From the NCBI GenBank assembly GCA_023251795.1, contig JAHEYD010000009.1:1-40633 (forward strand): a stretch of 40,633 nt of DNA, in the 5' to 3' direction. This document shows, one piece after another, positions 23,201-30,356 of the stretch. Every line of letters begins with the position of its first letter. Position 1 is the stretch's first letter. The stretch comes from Nitrosotalea sp. GTDB lineage: Archaea > Thermoproteota > Nitrososphaeria > Nitrososphaerales > Nitrosopumilaceae. The position numbers were made by a program, and so were the translations under genes. The notes below the pieces were generated by a model, which ran no database searches, was not told where the DNA came from, and saw only the letters and a list, made by a program, of their open reading frames with translations.

Positions 23201-23476
23201 TTGCCATTTGGAAAACGAAAGAAAAAATGTAAGTGTACTTATTTCAAGCAATGTACTTCGTGTCACCTTTTAAGGTGTCATAAATTGATAAAATTTGGGT
23301 TCCCTAAATCCAATATGAGTAAGGAATATAGGGAATACTTTAGATATTATTTCATCTACAAATACTTAGGGGGACCTAAGGCGATACAGATAGGGAGTAA
23401 TTGGTATGAATACCTTCAAAAATTTGATTGCATTACTAAACATGAGTCTAAACAAACCCACAACAACGGTTTATAA
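23201..23476 (+). CDS. Cys-rich basic protein (91 aa)
   Basis: The basic start carries CKCTYFKQCTSCHLLRC, which could bind one or two zinc ions. The rest is aromatic and helical. The start is TTG with GAAAGG upstream. Its end overlaps the next gene by about 70 bases in another frame, which lowers confidence in the C-terminus. Confidence 0.4.
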   Translation: MPFGKRKKKCKCTYFKQCTSCHLLRCHKLIKFGFPKSNMSKEYREYFRYYFIYKYLGGPKAIQIGSNWYEYLQKFDCITKHESKQTHNNGL

Positions 23477-23657
23477 TTGGCAGAGTAATCCAGTTCCAGT
23501 TATTGTGAAAAAGGGAAGTGCGGAGATTCATATTTATCGGAATGGGGTAAGGTTAGCGTTAGGGGTTGATTATACAATTGGGTCTGATGGAACAGTTAGT
23601 TGGTTGCCTGATGCAAATCCGAATGATGGAGACGATGTTTTAGTGGATAGCTTTTAG
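23406..23657 (+). CDS. Small beta-rich protein, fibre-module-like (83 aa)
   Basis: The stretch EIHIYRNGVRLALGVDYTIG, with TVSWLPDANPNDGDDVLVDSF, matches a short beta module I know from phage fibre and appendage proteins (strand-NG-strand-DYT-strand-GD-strand). Finding it as a separate small gene inside the replication operon is odd. GGGAG precedes the ATG at 23406. Confidence 0.5.
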   Translation: MNTFKNLIALLNMSLNKPTTTVYNWQSNPVPVIVKKGSAEIHIYRNGVRLALGVDYTIGSDGTVSWLPDANPNDGDDVLVDSF

Positions 23658-23667
23658 GAGATAACTT

Positions 23668-23991
23668 GTGATTTGGGTTAAATTAGAGAGCAAGAAATTT
23701 CCTGTTAGGGCAAGAAAGTTGCAATCATTTATGCAACAGATGGCAAATAGAATTGTAGTAGGAAGTTATCGACATGAGAAAGGAAAAGATAACTTTGGGC
23801 ATAGGAGTCAAGATTATCATAAGAGATTAAAGAAATGTCTTAGGGATTATGAGACAACAGGAAATTTGGAGAAGTTACTTGATGTAGCTAATTATGCAGC
23901 ACTAGAATTTTATAATAGTAATCACCCATTGCAACATTTCAATGAAAAGGATAGTCAAGGAAAAACACAATTGAATCAGGAGTTTGTATAA
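23668..23991 (+). CDS. Hypothetical helical protein, MazG-like end (107 aa)
   Basis: The GTG start has TTAGGAGATAAC upstream. The C-terminal half (TGNLEKLLDVANYAALEFYN) resembles the last helices of MazG-like nucleotide pyrophosphohydrolases and other phage proteins with a DVANYA motif, but the metal-binding Glu-x2-Glu pattern of MazG is not visible. Function is open. Confidence 0.45.
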   Translation: MIWVKLESKKFPVRARKLQSFMQQMANRIVVGSYRHEKGKDNFGHRSQDYHKRLKKCLRDYETTGNLEKLLDVANYAALEFYNSNHPLQHFNEKDSQGKTQLNQEFV

Positions 23992-24189
23992 ATGGTGAAC
24001 AAAATAGCAGCGGGGGTATGTCTTGTTTTTTGGCTTGCAGTGATTTGCAATGTTTGGGGAATTTCGGATTATGTAGTAAATCATACGACAACAAGATCAA
24101 TTGTGATAATTATGCTTTGGTTACTTGTTTGTCATCTCGCTAATAGAGAAATTATTGATGAAATAAAAAAGAAAGTGGGGATGAATTGA
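23992..24189 (+). CDS. Two-span membrane protein (65 aa)
   Basis: Two likely membrane segments (about residues 4-24 and 35-50) are followed by a short charged helix. It could be a holin-like or superinfection protein. The ATG follows the previous stop directly. Confidence 0.45.
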   Translation: MVNKIAAGVCLVFWLAVICNVWGISDYVVNHTTTRSIVIIMLWLLVCHLANREIIDEIKKKVGMN

Positions 24190-24272
24190 ATATAGCTGAA
24201 ATTGTGTTTTGGTTGATTATGGCTTTTGTTGTTTTGTTGATTGTTGTAGGTTGGGCATTAGGGGAGGATTAA
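24186..24272 (+). CDS. Membrane mini-protein (28 aa)
   Basis: A TTG start overlapping the previous stop opens a peptide that is almost one membrane helix (EIVFWLIMAFVVLLIVVGWA). GTGGGGAT lies upstream. It is small, but the start and stop overlap its neighbours neatly. Confidence 0.35.
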   Translation: MNIAEIVFWLIMAFVVLLIVVGWALGED

Positions 24273-24364
24273 TGAAACATTTTGGGAGACATTGTTATAC
24301 TGGTAGTACGTATCAGCCTATTATAATAACTTTCTTAGGATGGGTTTATGCAGAAACCCCTTGA
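24272..24364 (+). CDS. Mini-ORF before the polymerase (30 aa)
   Basis: An ATG with GGGGAGG directly upstream opens a 30-codon frame that overlaps the start of the polymerase gene. It may be a leader peptide that couples translation to the polymerase. No function can be read from it. Confidence 0.3.
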   Translation: MKHFGRHCYTGSTYQPIIITFLGWVYAETP

Positions 24365-27149
24365 ATGCTTAGGTTGCCCCTTGTATGAGAAAGGAAAAAG
24401 TTTTAGTATTCCAGAAGGAAAAGGAACATCAGGGGTAATAGGAATAGGAGAAGCCTTAGGACGAGAGGAAGCCTATGATGGTTTACCTTTTCGTCCTAAG
24501 GCACAAGCAGGGAGTAAACTTGAAGAGGCATTTAGACTTTTGGGGATTGATAGGGATTACTTTCACCTTTGGAATGTAATTGCTTGTCAACCCCCAAATA
24601 ATCAATTAACTGATACTCCATACGAAAAGCAAGCTATTGAACATTGCAGTGTACATTTTGAGAAAGTATTTAATAACTTTCATACTCCATTTAACAAGAC
24701 TGTATTGGCATTTGGTAATGTCCCACTTGTTAGATTAACTGGAGTAACAGGAGACTCAGAAAAGAAAGAAAGCATATCTCATCTTAGAGGGTATGTTTTT
24801 GAAAGTGGGTATGGTTGGGTGGTTCCAACTTATCACCCTAGTTACCTTCGGAGGGGGAATGGGCATTTAACGCCTGTTTTTTTAGATGATATTAAAAAAG
24901 CACTTGCAGTTGCTAAAGGAACTTACAATACTTATAAGGGTGGAAAAGGATACAAGGAACCTCAATACCAAACTAAGCCTAGTGTTGATGATGCTAGGAG
25001 TTTTCTTTATAGAGTGCATGATAATCGGAATTTGGTTCTTAGTTATGATATTGAAACACCTACAATAAGCGATGCAGAGGAGGAGGAAAAGGGAAATTTC
25101 AATGTTGGGCCTATTGAGATTTTGCAGATACAGTTTAGTTTAAGAAAAGGGGAAGGGATTGCTTTCCCGTGGGAAGGAGAGTATATAAAGATTGCTAAAG
25201 AGATTCTTGCTCTTCCGAATATCAAAGCGAATCATAATACATGGAATTTTGATAACCCGATTCTCAGAAATGAAGGAGTTGTTTTTGGTGGTAAGATACA
25301 TGACACTATGTGGATGTTTAAACATTGGCATCCACAACTTGAAAGGGGGTTACAAAAGGTTGCCAGTCTGTTTAACTTCCCCTTTGCATGGAAACATCTT
25401 TATGGTTCAATGTTGGGGTATTACGGTTGCGCTGATGTTGATGCAGTACAATATTTAATTGCTGCTTTGCCTAAGTTGATGAAAGAGAAAGGAGTATGGG
25501 GGGGATATACAAGGTATGTTTATGATTTACACTTAGGAATGGATAATATGGTTGCTAGGGGAGTTCCTGTAGATGAAACAGAAAGAGAAAGTTTGCAGAC
25601 AGACCTTCAAGGGAAGATGGATAAGTTGGATGCAGAAATGCAGGAGATATATCCAAATGAACTTAAAGGAATGGAACCAAAAAGAACTAATAAGGAAACG
25701 GGAGAAGTTTCATATGGGTATAAGAGGCAACCAAAAGAAATAACTGAGTTGATACTTGAGGGAAAAACTGAAGGAATGGAGGGAAGGGAACTTGGCTTAT
25801 GGATATTTGAGCGTTCGGGTTTACAAGTTAAAGCACTTAAAGAAAATGGGGAAATTATACGAAGATGGGTTAGAACGAATGAATTCAAACCCTCAAAAGA
25901 ACAAGTTGTTAAATATCTCAGATGGAAACAAGAGCATAGTAGAACAAAATCAGAAGCACTTAAGTATAGAGTTCCTCTTAAATTCAAGCCAGACCCAAAA
26001 ACAGGAGTAAAGAAGGAGACAACAGGTAAGGATGAATTGATTCCGATTTGGGAAGCAACAGATGATAAGTTGATTGAGAATATTATTAAGTTTAGAAGTG
26101 TTAAGAAACTCATTACGAATGATATTCCAAATTGGGAACCTGATGAAGATGGAAGAGTGCATAGTGAAATAGGATTTAAAGCACCTACAGGACAGTTGGA
26201 TGCAAGGAAGCCGAATATATTTAATGCAAGTAAACATGCAACCCCTGAAGCAATTGCATTGTGGGGAGGGGATGAGAGCGAAGTACCTACTAAGCAATTT
26301 AGAAGGATGTTGAAAGCTCCTCCAGGTAGGTGTTTTGTAGAAATGGATAAGAAGAGTTTTCACGTGGGTATGATGGGATGTATAGCAGATGATGAGGAGT
26401 ATTTTAGGTTTAGTCAACTTGATCCGCATTCAATTTTTACTAGTTGGATTGTAGATGGATTTGAACCTATTCAAATGAGATGGAGCAATGCAGATATTTT
26501 GGAAGCTTGTAGAGAGGTTAAGAAAAGGTTTAAGGATGTTAGGCAGCAACAGGCTAAACCCGCAGTGTTAGGGAATCAGTTAGGGTTAGGGCCTTATAAG
26601 TTGCAAAGGCAGAATAGGAAGTTTATCAAGACAGTTAAACAAGCTGAGATGTTGCAGGAGAGAATTAAGCATAGATTTGTTAAAGTAGAAAAGTGTAAGG
26701 AAAGATTAATTGATGAAGGGTATAGAAATGGTTGGGATGGAATAGTTAATCCGTTTGGGAGAATTCAGTATTTCTTTGAGGTTTATAAGTGGGTCTGGAA
26801 TTGGCATACTAATCATTGGGAAAAGAAACATGGAGACGATACAGAAGCACTTTTGGCATATCATGTGCAGGGATGTAGTTTTGGGATGATTCAAGATGAG
26901 ATTTTGGATTTGGAAGAAGAGGGTTTGAATGAGAAGTATCATTTTATCAATACGATTCATGATTCGACTATTTTTGTTCCGTATATGTATGAAAGGGATA
27001 AGTGTATTGAGGAAGTCTACGAAGTAATGACAAGAAAGAATAAACATCTTAGACCTAGCTTTGCGCCTGAGGGTTTAGTGATTCAGGTTGAAGCGAGTGT
27101 AGGGAAGGAAGGAGGAAGTTTGAGAGATATGGAGGAAGTTAAAATATGA
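24348..27149 (+). CDS. UDG domain-exonuclease-family A DNA polymerase fusion (933 aa)
   Basis: Three domains are visible. Residues 1-190 form a family 4-like uracil-DNA glycosylase with Fe-S cysteines 7, 10, 80 and 100, the GIGEALG loop and HPSYL (163-167). Residues 230-370 are a DnaQ-type 3'-5' exonuclease (DIE at 234-236, FD at 301-302, ADVD at 362-365). Residues 395-933 are a family A polymerase: motif A FVEMDKKSFH (Asp667), motif B from RQQQAKP (732-738) to GPYK, and motif C IHDS (870-873). In motif A the usual Glu is His670, and motif C has Ser in place of Glu. Phage SPO1 DNA polymerase is a known relative in layout. It is the replicative polymerase here. AGGA precedes the ATG. Confidence 0.88.
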   Translation: MQKPLECLGCPLYEKGKSFSIPEGKGTSGVIGIGEALGREEAYDGLPFRPKAQAGSKLEEAFRLLGIDRDYFHLWNVIACQPPNNQLTDTPYEKQAIEHCSVHFEKVFNNFHTPFNKTVLAFGNVPLVRLTGVTGDSEKKESISHLRGYVFESGYGWVVPTYHPSYLRRGNGHLTPVFLDDIKKALAVAKGTYNTYKGGKGYKEPQYQTKPSVDDARSFLYRVHDNRNLVLSYDIETPTISDAEEEEKGNFNVGPIEILQIQFSLRKGEGIAFPWEGEYIKIAKEILALPNIKANHNTWNFDNPILRNEGVVFGGKIHDTMWMFKHWHPQLERGLQKVASLFNFPFAWKHLYGSMLGYYGCADVDAVQYLIAALPKLMKEKGVWGGYTRYVYDLHLGMDNMVARGVPVDETERESLQTDLQGKMDKLDAEMQEIYPNELKGMEPKRTNKETGEVSYGYKRQPKEITELILEGKTEGMEGRELGLWIFERSGLQVKALKENGEIIRRWVRTNEFKPSKEQVVKYLRWKQEHSRTKSEALKYRVPLKFKPDPKTGVKKETTGKDELIPIWEATDDKLIENIIKFRSVKKLITNDIPNWEPDEDGRVHSEIGFKAPTGQLDARKPNIFNASKHATPEAIALWGGDESEVPTKQFRRMLKAPPGRCFVEMDKKSFHVGMMGCIADDEEYFRFSQLDPHSIFTSWIVDGFEPIQMRWSNADILEACREVKKRFKDVRQQQAKPAVLGNQLGLGPYKLQRQNRKFIKTVKQAEMLQERIKHRFVKVEKCKERLIDEGYRNGWDGIVNPFGRIQYFFEVYKWVWNWHTNHWEKKHGDDTEALLAYHVQGCSFGMIQDEILDLEEEGLNEKYHFINTIHDSTIFVPYMYERDKCIEEVYEVMTRKNKHLRPSFAPEGLVIQVEASVGKEGGSLRDMEEVKI

Positions 27150-27451
27150 GTGAACAGCTAATATTATCATTTTACAACCCGCAGTATACGACTAGAGCTA
27201 TTATATATATAGAAATAGCAGAAGCACTAGAACCTAATGAAAGTTGGGGGGATCTACCTGCACCTAAAAAGAAGTATAAAGTTACTATAGGAGATGTACT
27301 TAGTAAACAGGGTGGGAGTGGTAGTAATACTATGGATGATCTTGATGAAGTAATTAATACTGCATTACATATGATACAAAATAGGATAGAAAATAAAGCA
27401 TGGCAGGAATGGATGAAGGAGAAGTTAAGAACGGAAGGAAGTAGAGAATGA
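27146..27451 (+). CDS. Hypothetical protein (101 aa)
   Basis: A small soluble protein with no family seen. It overlaps the polymerase stop by four bases and the next start by four. The helical C-terminus (MIQNRIENKAWQEWMKEK) is its clearest part. Confidence 0.5.
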   Translation: MSEQLILSFYNPQYTTRAIIYIEIAEALEPNESWGDLPAPKKKYKVTIGDVLSKQGGSGSNTMDDLDEVINTALHMIQNRIENKAWQEWMKEKLRTEGSRE

Positions 27452-27660
27452 AGGAACAATGGATCAAAGATAAGATTGATGAGTACTTCAGAAGTTATCG
27501 AGTACCTTTTAATAATGGAATGAAGGAGGGATTGAAGAAGGTGATTGAGGATACACTGGAAGTTTGGGGGAAGTGTCACATTATTCCAGAAGATGATGGG
27601 AATTGTATTGTAGATGCTAATGGATATTGTGTTGAGTGCAGGAAGGAGGGTAGGTGCTGA
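27448..27660 (+). CDS. Small protein with C-terminal cysteines (70 aa)
   Basis: A helical N-terminal part is followed by four cysteines (GKCH, GNCIVD, GYCVECRKEG with a last C), which could bind zinc. It is the last gene of the replication operon, before a folded RNA element. Confidence 0.5.
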   Translation: MKEQWIKDKIDEYFRSYRVPFNNGMKEGLKKVIEDTLEVWGKCHIIPEDDGNCIVDANGYCVECRKEGRC

Positions 27661-27778
27661 TTGATTGGACGATGATAACAAGTCCTAGCAGGCGACTACG
27701 GGCTCTCTACTTCGTTTGGCAGTGGGGAAGGTCTACCGTTACCACTCCATTGCACATGTGTTGCATGAACTGATGCTG

Positions 27779-27861
27779 TGGGATGCCCTGTAGCGAGTTG
27801 CTTTGGAGGGGGGAAGGGTCTAGTATCCCCCCTTCCTTGCGATTCGTTCTAGAGCATCCCA
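27779..27861 (+). ncRNA. Long three-tier RNA stem-loop of unknown role
   Basis: Three nested helices close one another: TGGGATGC (27779-27786) with GCATCCCA (27854-27861); GAGTTGC (27795-27801) with GCGATTC (27839-27845); GGAGGGGGGA (27805-27814) with TCCCCCCTTCC (27826-27836). The middle helix needs two G-U pairs that exist only in plus-strand RNA, since the minus strand would have A-C mismatches. The region from 27661 on is also richer in G+C than the operon before it and shows smaller hairpins. No U-run follows. It may be a 3' UTR structure, an ncRNA or a nucleic-acid signal. It is not a tRNA. Confidence 0.5.
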
Positions 27862-27863
27862 TA

Positions 27864-27904
27864 GCAAAAAAAAACCCCCATCAGCGATTAAGCCAATGGG
27901 GGCA
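27864..27904 (-). terminator. Rho-independent terminator, end of the accessory operon
   Basis: On the minus strand CCCCCAT (27896-27902 read in reverse) pairs with ATGGGGG (27875-27881), followed by nine T residues (27866-27874). It lies just past the 50-aa zinc-ribbon gene and ends leftward transcription from the accessory region. Confidence 0.85.
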
Positions 27905-27917
27905 AATTCTCACTTCC

Positions 27918-28070
27918 CTACTTCCATCTCCTCAAGCTTCCTTGCTTTTCCTTTGTGCTAGCCACATTATAGCTAGCCTTTCTTGCTTCAGTCATTCGCA
28001 TGAAGCACAATAGGCAAACTAGATGCCTTTTAGCTTTCTCAGTCGTTCCACAATCTTTACACTTGCTCAT
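27918..28070 (-). CDS. Zinc-ribbon mini-protein (50 aa)
   Basis: The sequence starts MSKCKDCGTTEKAKRHLVCLLC, a C-x2-C, C-x2-C zinc ribbon, followed by a basic helix. GGAAGGAAGGG lies upstream of the ATG at 28070. The frame is short but has a strong site and a proper zinc pattern. It may bind nucleic acid or a host protein. Confidence 0.65.
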   Translation of the reverse strand: MSKCKDCGTTEKAKRHLVCLLCFMRMTEARKASYNVASTKEKQGSLRRWK

Positions 28071-28090
28071 TTCCCTTCCTTCCTACTACC

Positions 28091-28130
28091 CTCAACTAGG
28101 CTAGCCCTATTGCTAAGGCTAGCCATTCAA
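28091..28130 (-). promoter_or_regulatory. Hairpin leader before the 50-aa zinc gene (GGCTAGCC pair)
   Basis: Two GGCTAGCC copies flank a ten-base loop containing AGCAATAGG when read on the minus strand. The same TAGC-AATAGG loop appears in the leader hairpin at 29237-29290. Placed between the 224-aa gene and the zinc-ribbon gene, it may regulate translation or limit read-through. Confidence 0.4.
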
Positions 28131-28142
28131 GGTATTAGGTGG

Positions 28143-28817
28143 TCACAGTTCTAATTCTTGCAAGGTGTCGTTATCTTCCTGAGTGGATTCAGGAGTAGGA
28201 GCAACTGCCCCATTCGGCTTATTTGCGCCGATGTTGGAAACCCGCTGCTTACGAGGTTTGCTTTCATGCTTAGGCAAAGCACCCTTAGGTAATTGGAAAG
28301 TTACGGCCTTTAACACCGTTTTGCCCACGCTAATCGTGGTAGCTACCCCTGCAAAGCTCTGATTGCCGGAAGCCTTGAAGTCATACCCATACTCGGTCAA
28401 GTTGGCTCCAAAGCTCCAGTAGTACTGATCTACCGGATTCCCTGTCTTGTCCTTCAGAGTTGGCCGGATCATATCCTCTTCTGAAAACCCCTTAGGCAAG
28501 CTAGGAAAGGCCACAATCGCCTGTTCCGTTCCCTCAGTACTCCAGGCAAGGTAAGCAAAGGCTCCCAAAGCTTCCTTAGCTAGCTTGTTGATTCGGACTT
28601 GTCCAACATCCGAAATCGTAATACGGGGTTCTGTACTCACTCGTCCAACTCCGCGAGTACTCGCGATCTTTTTCACAAGGTTCAATTTCATGTTTCTCAG
28701 TTCCTTTTCGATTGATTTGAATTTTGAGGGTCCATCGTTTTCCAGACGATGCCCATACTCGAATGTTTGAGTTTGAGGAAACAGCGTATGCTTCCCCCTG
28801 CCTATCACATTTCCCAT
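28143..28817 (-). CDS. Hypothetical protein with acidic C-terminus (224 aa)
   Basis: No family is recognised. A basic N-terminal part is followed by a strand-rich domain (about 80-190) and a disordered Lys/Pro linker with an acidic tip (EDNDTLQELEL), as in ssDNA-binding proteins. AAAGGAG lies nine bases before the ATG at 28817; an ATG at 28691 with AAGGA also fits. The G+C content is higher than in most of the genome, a sign of recent transfer or different history. Confidence 0.5.
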   Translation of the reverse strand: MGNVIGRGKHTLFPQTQTFEYGHRLENDGPSKFKSIEKELRNMKLNLVKKIASTRGVGRVSTEPRITISDVGQVRINKLAKEALGAFAYLAWSTEGTEQAIVAFPSLPKGFSEEDMIRPTLKDKTGNPVDQYYWSFGANLTEYGYDFKASGNQSFAGVATTISVGKTVLKAVTFQLPKGALPKHESKPRKQRVSNIGANKPNGAVAPTPESTQEDNDTLQELEL

Positions 28818-28840
28818 TTTACTTGGCTCCTTTGGGAAAG

Positions 28841-28996
28841 TCAATCCTTAGAAGTAGTTGACAAAGCACAACTTTTGCACATTGCCATACAGGGATGTTT
28901 TGTTGTTGCAGGAAGAATCATAATCTTATCTCCCGCAAAAATTCTGTTTCCACACTTGCAGCACATCCCCGCGAATTGAGCCTTTTCTATTTTCAC
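28841..28996 (-). CDS. Zinc-ribbon protein (51 aa)
   Basis: The motif CCKCGNRIFAGDKIMIL with HPCMAMCKSCA later is a zinc ribbon with two cysteine knuckles. The GTG start overlaps the previous stop as GTGA and has AAGGAG eight bases upstream. A longer ATG reading would overlap the previous gene heavily and is less likely. Confidence 0.6.
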   Translation of the reverse strand: MKIEKAQFAGMCCKCGNRIFAGDKIMILPATTKHPCMAMCKSCALSTTSKD

Positions 28997-29223
28997 TTCC
29001 CTTTCTCCTTCTTTCCAAACAACTTTTGCAAGATCCAAAAAATCCAGTGAGCAGAAATTTTCCAATCTCTGCTTGCATACATGATATTGGTGATTTCGCC
29101 ATTGTACCAGATAGTATCAATGGATATCAGATCCATATCGAATCCTTTTCCATTGTCTACCTGCACAAAGTTCAAGCAGCGATAGGTACCACCCAAAAAA
29201 TTCTTGCTATGGTTCCATTTCAT
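28993..29223 (-). CDS. Hypothetical protein (76 aa)
   Basis: A short soluble or membrane-bound protein with a strand-rich start (TYRCLNFVQVDNGKG) and an aromatic amphipathic end (HWIFWILQKLFGKK). GAAAGG precedes the ATG at 29223. No family was seen. Confidence 0.5.
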   Translation of the reverse strand: MKWNHSKNFLGGTYRCLNFVQVDNGKGFDMDLISIDTIWYNGEITNIMYASRDWKISAHWIFWILQKLFGKKEKGK

Positions 29224-29236
29224 CTGTTTTCCTTTC

Positions 29237-29290
29237 AAAAAGTACTCATTGGAGTAGCCTATTGCTAGGCTATCCCCCTCAGTACTTTTT
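29237..29290 (-). promoter_or_regulatory. Hairpin leader, AAAAAGTACT / AGTACTTTTT
   Basis: The outer arms (29237-29246 and 29281-29290) are exact complements, and GTAGCCTA with TAGGCTA forms an inner stem. T-runs flank both sides, so it could work as a terminator on either strand. It lies in the leader of the 76-aa gene and shares an AGCAATAGG loop with the leader at 28091-28130. Confidence 0.6.
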
Positions 29291-29296
29291 CATACC

Positions 29297-29479
29297 TCAG
29301 TAACAATCGTCTTTATGATCCTCTCGATACTGCATTGCCCTTAGACATTTTGGGCAAATTGAGGATGTAGCAGTCTTAGGTTGACGTTTGCCACATTCAA
29401 CACATTTCATCCTTCCCTTATCATCAGGACAATCACCTAATTCATGCCCGCAGCATGGATAGTCTTCACATTGTGCCAT
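29297..29479 (-). CDS. Cys-rich small protein (60 aa)
   Basis: The start MAQCEDYPCCGHELGDCPDD with CVECGKRQPK and ICPKC later gives nine or more cysteines in knuckle spacing. I believe close relatives are common as hypothetical proteins in environmental phages. A strong AAGGAGAG precedes the ATG. The likely role is zinc binding; the function is unknown. Confidence 0.65.
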   Translation of the reverse strand: MAQCEDYPCCGHELGDCPDDKGRMKCVECGKRQPKTATSSICPKCLRAMQYREDHKDDCY

Positions 29480-29493
29480 TTTTTCTCTCCTTC

Positions 29494-29540
29494 ATCAAAA
29501 GTATTCAAGTGGGGTAGACAGTTTCCTATCTCCCCCTTCA
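29494..29540 (-). promoter_or_regulatory. Third leader hairpin, before the 60-aa gene
   Basis: GTGGGGTAGA and TATCTCCCCC face each other across a short loop, directly upstream of the Shine-Dalgarno of the 60-aa gene on the minus strand. Pairing is imperfect. Position, size and the flanking AAAAGTATTC resemble the leader at 29237-29290. Confidence 0.35.
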
Positions 29541-29546
29541 ACACTC

Positions 29547-29705
29547 TTAGTGCTTTGCCCGGGCCTGAAGTAGGCCAATGAATTGTTCAAAGGCATCCTC
29601 ATCGTCAATCCAAGCATAGATCAAATCGGCAACTGCCTCAGAATCCATTTTGTCTAGTTTCTTGAGCAATCGCTTGTCAACTTCGGGCAATCGAGTTGGT
29701 ACCAT
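29547..29705 (-). CDS. Small acidic helical protein (52 aa)
   Basis: The short frame MVPTRLPEVDKRLLKKLDKM with DLIYAWIDDEDAFEQFIGLL is helical with alternating charge. AAGGAGAAAAC precedes the ATG at 29705, a strong site. No family is recognised. Confidence 0.5.
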   Translation of the reverse strand: MVPTRLPEVDKRLLKKLDKMDSEAVADLIYAWIDDEDAFEQFIGLLQARAKH

Positions 29706-30242
29706 CTTTGTTTTCTCCTTTTTTCTGCTCTGCTAAAGTCCCCACGTTTTCCACCTACATTTTCATGGATACATCCAAGTATCGCCTTTACGAGTACTGG
29801 TGTCACTCTCTAAGCTTGTTCATTCAAGTTGTGACAGTTGGATGGAATCACTACTAAGGCAGGGTATTCCCGCTACGGACTCGCTATTCAGATTTCAATG
29901 ATCTGAAGCCATTGTAGCAAGTCCACTAGCAAAGTCAATACCTAAATCACTTTTTCTTTCATCTTTTTCAATACCCCTATCATTGCCCCTACTACTAGCC
30001 TTAATCGTATGATTATAGGCAAGTTGGGTCTACAAGCTAATTTCAAACAGATCATAGACCCACTCTCTAGCAATCCCATTGCCAAACTCCTTTCCGTTAA
30101 CGTTAACTAGCTAAAAATTTTCTTTTACCTCAGTTGATAGGCAAGTACCCAAAAGCTAAAACGATAGCTCCTAGCGCCTGCAAATGCCCTAAAATCACTT
30201 TTCCACAAAGTTTTCCACAATTCGCTTAATCTTCGCCTAGTA
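29706..30242. other. Non-coding region with palindromes and DnaA-box-like sites
   Basis: No gene was found in these 537 bases. They contain inverted repeats TGTCAC/GTGACA (29801-29806 and 29831-29836), TTCAGAT/ATCTGAA (29887-29893 and 29901-29907) and TGGGTCTA/TAGACCCA (30025-30032 and 30055-30062), the 12-bp palindrome GTTAACGTTAAC (30096-30107), and two tandem TTTTCCACA boxes. This may be the site of the adjacent serine recombinase, a second origin or a partition region. Confidence 0.5.
30199..30219 (+). promoter_or_regulatory. Two tandem DnaA-box-like sites TTTTCCACA
   Basis: TTTTCCACA occurs at 30199-30207 and 30211-30219, spaced by 12 bases, in the same direction. It differs from the classic TTATCCACA box at one position. 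Two near-boxes at one-turn spacing suggest use of host DnaA. Confidence 0.4.
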
Positions 30243-30353
30243 CTAGCCTAAATAGTACCCTACCCACATTGCAAATCCAATCACAAGCAATGCAGCAACT
30301 AAGGATAAAAGGATACTGATAACACAAAGATTATCTTCGGGAGTCCATTTCAT
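30243..30353 (-). CDS. Membrane mini-protein (36 aa)
   Basis: A short frame with one membrane segment (VISILLSLVAALLVIGFAMW) preceded by MKWTPEDN. GAGGAGAATAAGG lies at the end of the recombinase-like gene, so its ATG at 30353 is well served. It follows the 186-aa gene by three bases. Confidence 0.5.
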   Translation of the reverse strand: MKWTPEDNLCVISILLSLVAALLVIGFAMWVGYYLG

Positions 30354-30356
30354 ACC

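Noticed and set aside
23668..23991. MazG nucleotide pyrophosphohydrolase call
   Set aside because: Only the DVANYA-like end is present; the paired Glu metal ligands of MazG were not found.
25607..26429. Minus-strand reading frames of 159-168 codons within the polymerase gene
   Set aside because: They are antisense to a well-supported enzyme domain, have low-complexity composition, and lack ribosome sites.
26560..26610. NQLGLGPY in the polymerase as another protease-like GLG motif
   Set aside because: It belongs to family A polymerase motif B and is explained by that family.
27779..27861. tRNA-like reading: 7-8 bp closing stem and GATTC near the 3' end
   Set aside because: The last 17 bases before the closing stem do not form a T-arm, no anticodon arm or D-arm fits, and there is no CCA or usual position 8-9 pattern. 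A nested hairpin explains the sequence better.
27783..28013. Plus-strand 76-codon reading frame
   Set aside because: It runs through the RNA stem-loop, the minus-strand terminator and the zinc-ribbon gene, and has no ribosome site.
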